From the NCBI GenBank assembly GCA_027028225.1, contig JALVJP010000058.1:1-12545 (forward strand): DNA of 12,545 nucleotides, in the 5' to 3' direction. Below are positions 6,968 to 12,545 of the stretch, in pieces (position 1 is the stretch's first letter; every line of letters begins with the position of its first letter). Below the pieces are notes generated by a model, which worked only from the letters and a program-made list of their open reading frames with translations, was not told where the DNA came from and did no database searches. Origin of the DNA: Candidatus Parcubacteria bacterium (GTDB lineage: Bacteria; Patescibacteriota; Minisyncoccia; Phycocordibacterales; UBA1006). Both the position numbers and the translations under genes were made by a program.

Positions 6968-6981
6968 CTTTCCTGTATTCT
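6954..6981 (+). promoter_or_regulatory. Weak candidate promoter for the structured intergenic transcript
   Basis: TTGCAT (6954-6959) and TATTCT (6976-6981) are 16 bp apart. The predicted start at about 6988 falls at the 5' edge of the inverted-repeat block. The -35 overlaps the 3' arm of the preceding terminator. The match is modest. Confidence 0.3.
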
Positions 6982-6987
6982 TACACG

Positions 6988-7113
6988 AGATAGAGACGGA
7001 TCCGTTCTCATACAGAGGGTTCTTAAATAAGAGATTTCTCTGCATGAATATGCGATATTCGCTCTATCGACATTACATTCTGAGAAAAGGTGAGAGTATT
7101 CACCTCTCTTTTT
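6988..7113 (+). ncRNA. Candidate structured RNA upstream of the ribosomal operon (free small RNA or leader)
   Basis: No open frame or known gene is visible here, but inverted repeats are dense and can be nested. P1 is GATAGAG (6989-6995) with CTCTATC (7062-7068). A palindrome ACGGATCCGT lies at 6996-7005. P3 is TCAT-A-CAGAG (7008-7017) with CTCTG-C-ATGA (7038-7047), broken only by one A-C mismatch, with apical TCTT/AAGA (7021-7024, 7029-7032). P4 is GAATAT-GCG-ATATTC (7046-7060), sharing two bases with P3. A terminator-like hairpin with a T run closes the block at 7082-7113. The layout suggests a multi-branched RNA of about 125 nt. It fits no family I recognise; tRNA, SRP RNA, tmRNA, 6S and RNase P were considered. 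Folding is by eye, so this is a candidate only. Confidence 0.35.
7082..7113 (+). terminator. Terminator-like hairpin or attenuator upstream of rpsN
   Basis: AGGTGA (7088-7093) pairs with TCACCT (7100-7105) around GAGTAT. An outer GAG/CTC (7082-7084 with 7106-7108) adds three pairs across a 3-nt bulge, and five T follow (7109-7113). It lies 37 bp before rpsN. It could end a separate small RNA or act as an attenuator of the ribosomal operon. Confidence 0.5.
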
Positions 7114-7136
7114 AGTAATTTTAAATTCAAACTAAT

Positions 7137-7142
7137 TATTAT
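7137..7142 (+). promoter_or_regulatory. Possible -10 box of rpsN
   Basis: TATTAT (five of six) ends 8 nt before the rpsN ATG in a very AT-rich stretch with no Shine-Dalgarno motif. If used, the ribosomal operon would start downstream of the 7082-7113 hairpin with an almost leaderless mRNA. No convincing -35 is seen, and the AT richness makes chance matches likely. Confidence 0.22.
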
Positions 7143-7150
7143 TTTATTAT

Positions 7151-7336
7151 ATGGCGAAAAAGTCAGTTATTGCGCGTGCAAACAAGAAACAGAAGTATTC
7201 AACGCGTGAAGTAAATCGTTGTTTTCGTTGCGGAAGGAAGCATGGGTATATGAGAGATTTTGGTCTTTGCCGAATCTGCTTCCGTGAACTTGCAAACGAA
7301 GGAAAGATTCCTGGAGTAAGGAAATCTTCTTGGTAA
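7151..7336 (+). CDS. rpsN: 30S ribosomal protein S14, zinc-binding short form (uS14, type Z)
   Basis: The 61-residue protein is the short S14 form with a zinc ribbon: Cys24-x-x-Cys27 (RCFRCGR) and Cys40-x-x-Cys43 (LCRICFREL), ending IPGVRKSSW as in the family. It binds the 3' major domain (head) of 16S rRNA in the small subunit. It is the first gene of the ribosomal cluster here. In the usual spc order rplN, rplX and rplE come before it, but here the preceding gene is an ABC ATPase, 231 bp away and behind a terminator. There is no Shine-Dalgarno sequence ahead of the ATG. Confidence 0.97.
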   Translation: MAKKSVIARANKKQKYSTREVNRCFRCGRKHGYMRDFGLCRICFRELANEGKIPGVRKSSW

Positions 7337-7366
7337 TTTTTATTATTCGTTAACTCAAAAGAAGGT

Positions 7367-7756
7367 ATGGATAAAATTGCAGACATGCTTGTTATTATTA
7401 AAAATGGAGGACAAGCAGGAAAAGTATCTGTGGAGGTTCCACATTCAAGACTTCGTTCAGATATTGCGCGTGCACTTTTTCAAGCAGGATACATTAAATC
7501 CTATTCGAAGAAGAGAGCGAAAAAGGGGGACCGTTTAGAGATTGAACTTCTCTATAAAAAAGACGGAAGTCCAAGAATTAGTTATGTGAAGAGAGTTTCA
7601 AAACCATCACGACGGCTCTATGTTGGGGTAAAGGGTATTTATAAGGTAAAGAATGGATTCGGCGATCTCTTCCTTACTACACCAAAGGGAATCCTTACAG
7701 GAGAGGAAGCGAGGAAAGAGATGGTTGGTGGAGAAATCCTCTTCGAAATTGCGTAA
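7367..7756 (+). CDS. rpsH: 30S ribosomal protein S8 (uS8)
   Basis: The 129-residue protein has the usual S8 length. The N-terminal part (DKIADMLVIIKNG ... VPHSRLRSDIARALFQAGYI) and the C-terminal RNA-binding part (RVSKPSRRLYVGVKGI ... LTTPKGILTGEEARKEMVGGEIL) are both well conserved. S8 binds helix 21 of 16S rRNA early in 30S assembly; in Escherichia coli it also represses the spc operon by binding its mRNA. It follows rpsN after 30 bp. GAAGG sits 1 nt before the ATG, too close for a normal Shine-Dalgarno. The 61-bp gap after it holds a hairpin that could be a regulatory or processing site. Confidence 0.97.
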   Translation: MDKIADMLVIIKNGGQAGKVSVEVPHSRLRSDIARALFQAGYIKSYSKKRAKKGDRLEIELLYKKDGSPRISYVKRVSKPSRRLYVGVKGIYKVKNGFGDLFLTTPKGILTGEEARKEMVGGEILFEIA

Positions 7757-7767
7757 TTATTATTAAC

Positions 7768-7799
7768 GGTGCAGGAATTGTCTTTTATATTCCGTAACC
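7768..7799 (+). other. Hairpin in the rpsH-rplF gap
   Basis: GGT-GCA-GGAAT (7768-7778) faces ATTCC-GTA-ACC (7789-7799): two stems of 3 and 5 bp separated by a symmetric GCA/GTA internal loop, with a 10-nt U-rich apical loop. No T run follows, so it is not a terminator. It could be a processing site, a stability element or a binding site for an operon protein such as S8; the sequence alone does not decide. Confidence 0.35.
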
Positions 7800-7817
7800 A
7801 CATAAAGTAGATTAATT

Positions 7818-8354
7818 ATGTCACGACTTGCAAAACAACCTATTAGTATCCCTGATGGGGTAACATGTTCATTTGATGGGAATGTTCTTAATATAAAAGG
7901 ACCAAAAGGGGAACTTAAAAAACCCTTTAAACTCAATGTGATTCTCATTGAGGTAAAAGATGGAAGCGTCTCTTTTGAGAAACAGGTAGATACAGTATTT
8001 TCTCGTGCACTTATCGGTACCTACGCATCTCATGTTCAAAACATGATTAAGGGGGTAACTGAAGGTTTTGAAAAGAAACTTATTGTAGAGGGAATTGGAT
8101 TTCGTTCTGAGGTAAAAGGAAAAGAACTTCATCTTGCACTCGGATTCTCTCATCCAGTTGTTATTGGAATTCCTGAAGGTCTCACAGTTACCGCAGAGAA
8201 GAATGTAATTACTGTGAGTGGAATTGATAAAGAAGCAGTAAGTCAATTTGCTGCAAAGATTCGTGCGAAGAAAAAACCAGAACCTTACAAAGGGAAAGGA
8301 ATTCGTTACGAAGGAGAAGTTATTCAGCGTAAACAAGGTAAGAAGTCAGCATAG
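7818..8354 (+). CDS. rplF: 50S ribosomal protein L6 (uL6)
   Basis: The 178-residue protein has the usual L6 length and two repeated alpha/beta domains. The start SRLAKQPISIPDGV and NIKGPKGEL are typical of domain 1. The second domain ends in the family signature IRAKKKPEPYKGKGIRYEGE, with FAAKIR just before it. L6 sits near the sarcin-ricin loop and the base of the L7/L12 stalk in the large subunit, so it matters for elongation-factor binding. The stop is TAG, and rplR begins 19 bp later. It reads as an ordinary operon member. Confidence 0.97.
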   Translation: MSRLAKQPISIPDGVTCSFDGNVLNIKGPKGELKKPFKLNVILIEVKDGSVSFEKQVDTVFSRALIGTYASHVQNMIKGVTEGFEKKLIVEGIGFRSEVKGKELHLALGFSHPVVIGIPEGLTVTAEKNVITVSGIDKEAVSQFAAKIRAKKKPEPYKGKGIRYEGEVIQRKQGKKSA

Positions 8355-8373
8355 TGCGGACTAAGTATAGCTT

Positions 8374-8724
8374 ATGAATAAGACAACATATAAAACAATG
8401 AAGAGGAAACGAAGACATGGAAGAGTTCGTGCTAAGGTTTCTGGGACTTCTATTCGTCCGCGTCTTTCTGTCTTTCGGTCAAATCGTTATATCTATGCTC
8501 AACTTATTGACGATCAGGAAAAGCGAACACTCGTTTCCTTCTCTGACCTTAACATAACGGAAGGAACAAAAAGAGAAAGAGCATATACAGTTGGAAAAAA
8601 ACTCGCGAAAAAAGCAAAGGAGAAAGGAATAGACTCTGTTGTATTTGATAGGAGCGGGTATCTTTACACTGGACGGGTGAAAGCTCTTGCAGAAGGGGCC
8701 CGTGAAGGAGGACTTACCTTTTAA
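8374..8724 (+). CDS. rplR: 50S ribosomal protein L18 (uL18)
   Basis: The 116-residue protein carries L18 landmarks: basic [27 protein letters not shown], the [10 protein letters not shown] strand, and the C-terminal [28 protein letters not shown]. It binds 5S rRNA and, with L5, attaches it to the large subunit as the central protuberance. ATG 8374 gives a start [14 protein letters not shown]; a second in-frame ATG at 8398 would give a protein shorter by 8 residues that would still hold the whole family core, so the start is slightly uncertain. No Shine-Dalgarno is visible. Confidence 0.96.
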   Translation: MNKTTYKTMKRKRRHGRVRAKVSGTSIRPRLSVFRSNRYIYAQLIDDQEKRTLVSFSDLNITEGTKRERAYTVGKKLAKKAKEKGIDSVVFDRSGYLYTGRVKALAEGAREGGLTF

Positions 8725-8745
8725 TCGTATTTATTCATTATTTAC

Positions 8746-8751
8746 TATAAT
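8746..8751 (+). promoter_or_regulatory. Perfect -10 box just upstream of rpsE
   Basis: TATAAT matches consensus exactly and ends 5 nt before the rpsE ATG at 8757, the same spacing class as the pilin and tgt -10 boxes. An internal, leaderless promoter for rpsE-rplO-secY is plausible. No clear -35 or TG extension is present, and AT-rich sequence yields such matches by chance. Confidence 0.35.
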
Positions 8752-8756
8752 ATAGT

Positions 8757-9503
8757 ATGTCAGAAGAACAGCAAAAAGAACAAATTGTGGAAGGGAAAAA
8801 ACCACAAGCAGGAGCTGATCCTAAAAAAGAGGGTTCTGAGAGGAAATCCTCTCGGAAAGGGGGAGCTCGCCGTAGCTTTAAGGGCTCACGGAAAAGTTCT
8901 CGTTATGGAGGGCGTCCAAAACCTGAATTTGATCAAAAAATTATTAACATCTCTCGTGTGACTCGTGTGGTAAAGGGAGGACGACGACTTTCTTTCCGCG
9001 TGGATATGGTCATTGGAGATAAGAAGGGGCGTGTTGGACTTGGGACAGGAAAAGCAACTGATACCTCCTTCGCAATCCAAAAAGCGTATCAGAAAGCGCG
9101 AAAAAACCTTGTATATCTCAATCTTACGAAAGAGAATTCATTACCTCATGAGGTAGGGGCAAAGGTAACATCATCGGTCGTTCAGATTATTCCTAATAGA
9201 GGGCGTGGACTTGTAGCAGGATCTACTGTGAGAAATGTGCTTCAACTTGCGGGAATTACTGATGTTACTGCGAAACTTCTTTCTCGTTCGAAAAATAAAT
9301 TAAACAATGCAAAGGCAGCTGTTAAAGCACTTGAATCGTTTCGTATGTCTCTTGAAGAAGAGAAAGCACTTAAAGAAAAGTTAGCGCAAAAGAGATTGAG
9401 AAGTTTCCAATCGGGAAGAAGAAATGGGTCACTTCGAGGAAAAAAATCGTTTAATCGCTCTAACAATAGCTCTGCACAATCTCGTGAAGCTAAAAAATCT
9501 TAA
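8757..9503 (+). CDS. rpsE: 30S ribosomal protein S5 (uS5) with long N- and C-terminal extensions
   Basis: The core at about 58-195 is a normal S5: IINISRVTRVVKGGRRLSFRVDMVIGD, GRVGLGTGKA, the SLPHEVGAK segment and GRGLVAGSTVRNVLQLAGITDVTAK. S5 lies at the mRNA entry side of the 30S subunit, where it contributes to unwinding of mRNA and decoding accuracy. At 248 residues it is about 80 longer than usual. The N-terminal 57 residues are low-complexity, acidic-polar then Lys/Arg/Ser/Gly-rich. The C-terminal ~50 residues contain a charged helix (SLEEEKALKEKLAQKRLRSF) and a basic Ser/Asn/Arg-rich tail. Both tails are probably disordered and rRNA-contacting. The gap to rplO is only 9 bp, leaving no room for rpmD, which lies between these genes in most bacteria. 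Confidence 0.95.
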   Translation: MSEEQQKEQIVEGKKPQAGADPKKEGSERKSSRKGGARRSFKGSRKSSRYGGRPKPEFDQKIINISRVTRVVKGGRRLSFRVDMVIGDKKGRVGLGTGKATDTSFAIQKAYQKARKNLVYLNLTKENSLPHEVGAKVTSSVVQIIPNRGRGLVAGSTVRNVLQLAGITDVTAKLLSRSKNKLNNAKAAVKALESFRMSLEEEKALKEKLAQKRLRSFQSGRRNGSLRGKKSFNRSNNSSAQSREAKKS

Positions 9504-9512
9504 TTCTGACTT

Positions 9513-9953
9513 ATGCAATCACATCAATTAAAAAGGAAAAATTCACTCAAAAAGGTAAAACGAGTTGGCCGAGGAGGATTGAGAGGAAAAACTTCTGGTC
9601 GTGGACATAAAGGGCAACGGCAACATGGTTCTCACGGAGTTCGTCCAGAATTACGAGATCAAATAAAGAAAATTCCAAAATTGAGAGGACGAGGAAAAAA
9701 TTCTCTCAAATCTCGTCATCCGGAAGCAATTGTATTTAATTGTGCTTTTCTCGATTTACACTTCTCAAATGGGGATATTGTATCTCCTTCAACCTTAAAA
9801 GAAAAAGGATTCATCAAAGGTGCTATAGCACGTAAGTCTCCTATAAAGATTCTTGGAAGCGGAGATCTCTCAAAAAAACTTACTATTGAGGGATGTCTTG
9901 TATCTACTACTGCACAAGAGAAGATACAAAGAGCAGGAGGAACTATTCGATAG
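9513..9953 (+). CDS. rplO: 50S ribosomal protein L15 (uL15)
   Basis: The 146-residue protein has the normal L15 length. Its glycine- and arginine-rich N-terminal tail (KRVGRGGLRGKTSGRGHKGQ) threads through 23S rRNA, and the C-terminal globular part ends with IKILGSGDLSKKLTIEGCLVS and TTAQEKIQRAGGTI. It takes part in late large-subunit assembly. It starts 9 bp after rpsE and ends 3 bp before secY, so it is tightly packed in the operon. No Shine-Dalgarno is visible. Confidence 0.96.
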   Translation: MQSHQLKRKNSLKKVKRVGRGGLRGKTSGRGHKGQRQHGSHGVRPELRDQIKKIPKLRGRGKNSLKSRHPEAIVFNCAFLDLHFSNGDIVSPSTLKEKGFIKGAIARKSPIKILGSGDLSKKLTIEGCLVSTTAQEKIQRAGGTIR

Positions 9954-9956
9954 CGT

Positions 9957-11228
9957 ATGAATCAGTTTAAAAGAAAATTTAATATCCTTGCACGTGATCC
10001 TTATCTAAGAGGAAGCATTCTCTTTACGCTTGGGATGCTTATTCTGTATCGCTTTCTTGCGAGTATCCCAATTCCTGGGGTAAACCCACTTATTCTCAGA
10101 CAATTTCTTGAGCAGAATCAATTCTTCTCATTCTTAAATCTCTTTTCAGGAGGTGGATTGTCACAACTCTCTATTATTGTACTTGGGGTTGGACCTTACA
10201 TTACTTCATCAATTATTATGCAATTGATGACGACAGTTTCCCCAAAGCTTAAGAGATTGTTTCATGAGGAGGGTTCTATAGGGAGGAGGAAATTTAATTT
10301 TTATTCACGACTTCTTACCGTTCCTATTGCTTTTATTCAAGGATTTGGAATTCTCATGCTCCTCGCAAAACAAGGAGTTCTTATAAGTTCAAATACAACA
10401 GAGTTTATTACTCGTGTTCTCGTTCTCGCGGCAGGTGCTATTCTCACCATGTGGATAGGGGAACTTATTACTGAATTCGGTATAGGAAACGGAGTATCGC
10501 TTCTTATTTTTGCGGGAATTGTTTCTCGCTTGCCGTCTGCAATTTCTCAACTCGCAATTGCTTATACATCTTCTGAACTTCTTAACTATATTCTCTATGC
10601 ATTTATTGCGTTTGTGATTATTATTGCAGTTGTGTATGTGAATGAGGCGGAGAGGAGAATTCCTATAACATACGCAAAACAAGGAAGAGGAATGCATACG
10701 TATGGTTCTTCTGATACTTATATTCCTATGAAACTCAATCAAGCGGGAGTAATGCCAATTATTTTTGCACTCTCAATTCTCCTCTTTCCAAAGATGCTTG
10801 CGGATTACTTTATTAACTCATCTGTAGTAATTATCTCAAATATCGCACATTTCCTTAATACCGTTCTTACCGATCAATTTTGGTATCCTCTTATTTACTT
10901 TATTCTCGTATTTGTATTTACTTACTTTTACACAGCAATCACATTTGATCCTGAAGCAGTTGCAGAGAATCTTGCTAAATCAGGAGCTTTCGTTCCTGGC
11001 GTTCGACCAGGGAACGCAACAATCAACTATCTCGCGAGACTTGCAACGAGAATTACTTTCGTAGGAGCAATTTTTCTTGGGCTTATTGCAGTCCTCCCTA
11101 TGATTCTCCTATCGACAACAGGAAATCAGGTCATCGCAATAGGGGGAACAAGTATTCTTATTGTTGTATCGGTAATTCTCGATCTCATGAAGAGACTTGA
11201 TGCGCAAATAGCAATGCGTGAATATTAA
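9957..11228 (+). CDS. secY: Preprotein translocase subunit SecY
   Basis: SecY is the channel of the Sec translocon that passes unfolded proteins across, or lets helices into, the cytoplasmic membrane. The 423-residue protein shows about ten membrane helices. Landmarks include the first helix with IPIPGVNP, the plug region LNLFSGGGLSQLSIIVLGVGPYITSSIIMQ (61-89), the cytoplasmic loop RRIPITYAKQ (233-242), YIPMKLNQAGVMPIIFA (255-271) and the C5 loop FVPGVRPG (345-352), where SecA and the ribosome dock. The C-terminus DLMKRLDAQIAMREY is typical. It begins 3 bp after rplO, its usual partner. The prepilin at 1566 and the ABC adaptor and permease are likely clients. After secY the adk, map and infA genes seen in many bacteria are absent. 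Confidence 0.97.
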   Translation: MNQFKRKFNILARDPYLRGSILFTLGMLILYRFLASIPIPGVNPLILRQFLEQNQFFSFLNLFSGGGLSQLSIIVLGVGPYITSSIIMQLMTTVSPKLKRLFHEEGSIGRRKFNFYSRLLTVPIAFIQGFGILMLLAKQGVLISSNTTEFITRVLVLAAGAILTMWIGELITEFGIGNGVSLLIFAGIVSRLPSAISQLAIAYTSSELLNYILYAFIAFVIIIAVVYVNEAERRIPITYAKQGRGMHTYGSSDTYIPMKLNQAGVMPIIFALSILLFPKMLADYFINSSVVIISNIAHFLNTVLTDQFWYPLIYFILVFVFTYFYTAITFDPEAVAENLAKSGAFVPGVRPGNATINYLARLATRITFVGAIFLGLIAVLPMILLSTTGNQVIAIGGTSILIVVSVILDLMKRLDAQIAMREY

Positions 11229-11261
11229 GATTAATTTATACATATTTACATAGAAAAAATT

Positions 11262-12545
11262 ATGGAAGCAAGAAAATATCCACTTGAAAAAGTAAGAAAC
11301 TTTGGAATCGTTGCTCATGTTGATGCAGGGAAAACAACAACAACCGAAAGAATTCTTTACTATACTGGGCGTTCTCATAAAATTGGTGAAGTTCATGATG
11401 GAGCTGCAACAATGGATTGGATGGAACAAGAACAGGAGCGAGGTATTACAATTACCTCAGCAGCGACAACGTGTTTTTGGACGCCTTCTTATAAGAACAA
11501 CGAAGGGAAGGGAAGTGAGTATCGATTCAATATCATCGATACCCCGGGCCACGTTGATTTTACCGCTGAGGTAGAGCGATCGCTTAAGGTTCTCGATGGA
11601 GCCGTTGTAGTATTTGATGGAAATGCAGGGGTTGAGCCACAATCTGAGACAGTTTGGCGACAGGCAGATAAGTACGGTGTTCCTCGAATGTGTTTCATTA
11701 ATAAACTTGATAAGGTCGGGGCTGATTTTGACCGAGCATTTCAGTCAATCCTTGATCGACTCACAAAAGATGCAGTGATGACTCAACTTCCTATCGGAAC
11801 GGAATCTGATTTTCATGGGCTTATTGATTTGTTCTCAATGAAGGCGTATTACTTCAAGGGAGATATGGGGAACGAAATCGTAATAGAGGAAATCCCTGAG
11901 GAGTATCGTGCAAAAGCAGAAGAAAAGAGGAATGAACTCGTAGAGAAAATCATCGAAGATAACGAAGAGATGATGAATCGCTACTTTGCGGGAGAGGAGC
12001 TTGGTATTGATGAACTCAAGAAGGAGTTACGAAAACAGACTATTGCGAATAAGTGTGTTCCGGTCCTCGGAGGTTCTGCATTCAAGAATATTGGTGTTCA
12101 GCTCATGCTCGATGCGGTGGTTGACTACATGCCGTCTCCTGTAGATATTCCTCCTGTAAAAGGAACTGATTCTCGTACAGGAGAAGAAATCGAACGTCAT
12201 GCATCTGATGACGAACCATTTGCAGCACTTGCGTTTAAACTCGCAATTGACCCATTTGTGGGACAAATCACCTTCTTCCGTGTGTATTCAGGAAGGCTTA
12301 AAGCAGGTTCGTATGTTCTCAATACACGATCTGGAAATAAGGAGCGTATCGGACGCATTCTTCGTATGCATTCAAATGAGAGGGAAGAGGTTTCTGAGGT
12401 GTTTGCAGGAGAAATTGCTGCAGCGGTAGGTCTTAAAGATGTGACCACGGGCGAAACGTTATGTGACAAGTCGCATCCGATAATGCTGGAGAAGATGGAT
12501 TTTCCAGAGCCAGTTATTTCGGTGGCAGTAGAGCCTAGAACGACG
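11262..12545 (+). CDS. fusA: Elongation factor G, 3' part outside window
   Basis: The frame stays open to the last base, giving the first 428 residues of a protein usually near 700. EF-G is the GTPase that drives tRNA-mRNA translocation and, with ribosome recycling factor, subunit splitting. GTPase motifs are G1 AHVDAGKT (18-25), the switch I stretch [11 protein letters not shown] (59-69), G3 DTPGH (93-97) and G4 NKLD (147-150); [11 protein letters not shown] marks the G5 area. Domain II starts at about 305 ([25 protein letters not shown]). An insertion of about a dozen residues ([14 protein letters not shown], 74-87) lies between CFW and [10 protein letters not shown], where most EF-Gs have two or three. 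The gap after secY is 33 bp with no terminator or Shine-Dalgarno, so read-through from the operon is likely. Confidence 0.96.
   Translation, partial: MEARKYPLEKVRNFGIVAHVDAGKTTTTERILYYTGRSHKIGEVHDGAATMDWMEQEQERGITITSAATTCFWTPSYKNNEGKGSEYRFNIIDTPGHVDFTAEVERSLKVLDGAVVVFDGNAGVEPQSETVWRQADKYGVPRMCFINKLDKVGADFDRAFQSILDRLTKDAVMTQLPIGTESDFHGLIDLFSMKAYYFKGDMGNEIVIEEIPEEYRAKAEEKRNELVEKIIEDNEEMMNRYFAGEELGIDELKKELRKQTIANKCVPVLGGSAFKNIGVQLMLDAVVDYMPSPVDIPPVKGTDSRTGEEIERHASDDEPFAALAFKLAIDPFVGQITFFRVYSGRLKAGSYVLNTRSGNKERIGRILRMHSNEREEVSEVFAGEIAAAVGLKDVTTGETLCDKSHPIMLEKMDFPEPVISVAVEPRTT

Noticed and set aside
6989..7068. A tRNA gene, because the outer helix is 7 bp and the span is 80 nt
   Set aside because: No T-loop motif (GTTCRA), no D-loop GG in place and no 7-nt anticodon loop; the internal stems do not fit a cloverleaf.
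1..12545. CRISPR array, prophage, toxin-antitoxin or defence genes
   Set aside because: No regularly spaced direct repeats, cas-like, phage-like or toxin-like products were found on either strand.

Overview
The window looks like a chromosomal segment from a Patescibacteria (Candidate Phyla Radiation) genome, most likely of the Parcubacteria group. This is inferred from several things seen together: AT-rich coding sequence, very short gaps between genes, almost no Shine-Dalgarno motifs, a spc-type ribosomal operon with no rpmD (uL30), a zinc-binding short S14, a GFTLIELLVVIAIIGVLATI prepilin, and fusA directly after secY. The genetic code is standard here. Ten of the 13 complete stops are TAA, three are TAG and none is TGA.

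Left third (1-3345). The window opens inside a large polytopic membrane protein gene (DUF2339-like). Its 3' end is cut by a 326-bp insertion-sequence remnant (1208-1533) with imperfect terminal inverted repeats of about 44 bp and the decayed first ~70 codons of a zinc-ribbon transposase. A type IV prepilin-like gene follows, apparently leaderless, and ends in a strong terminator. Next is tgt, a queuosine tRNA-ribosyltransferase with an internal insertion and a changed base-pocket loop.

Middle (3355-6919). A three-gene operon encodes a MacA/HlyD-type adaptor with an extra beta-rich domain inside its hairpin, a MacB/FtsX-type permease, and its ATPase. It ends in a clear intrinsic terminator. 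Together these would form an ATP-driven efflux or export complex. No outer-membrane channel gene is present.

The 231-bp gap at 6920-7150 holds that terminator, then a block of nested inverted repeats (about 6988-7113) ending in a second terminator-like hairpin just before rpsN. It is the best candidate here for an undescribed structured RNA: either a free small RNA or a leader/attenuator of the ribosomal operon.

Right half (7151-12545). The genes are rpsN-rpsH-rplF-rplR-rpsE-rplO-secY and a fusA cut by the window edge. The usual front of the spc operon (rplN-rplX-rplE) is not upstream, rpmD is missing, and the adk/map/infA genes often found after secY are absent. These genes supply 30S and 50S proteins, the membrane translocon and elongation factor G.
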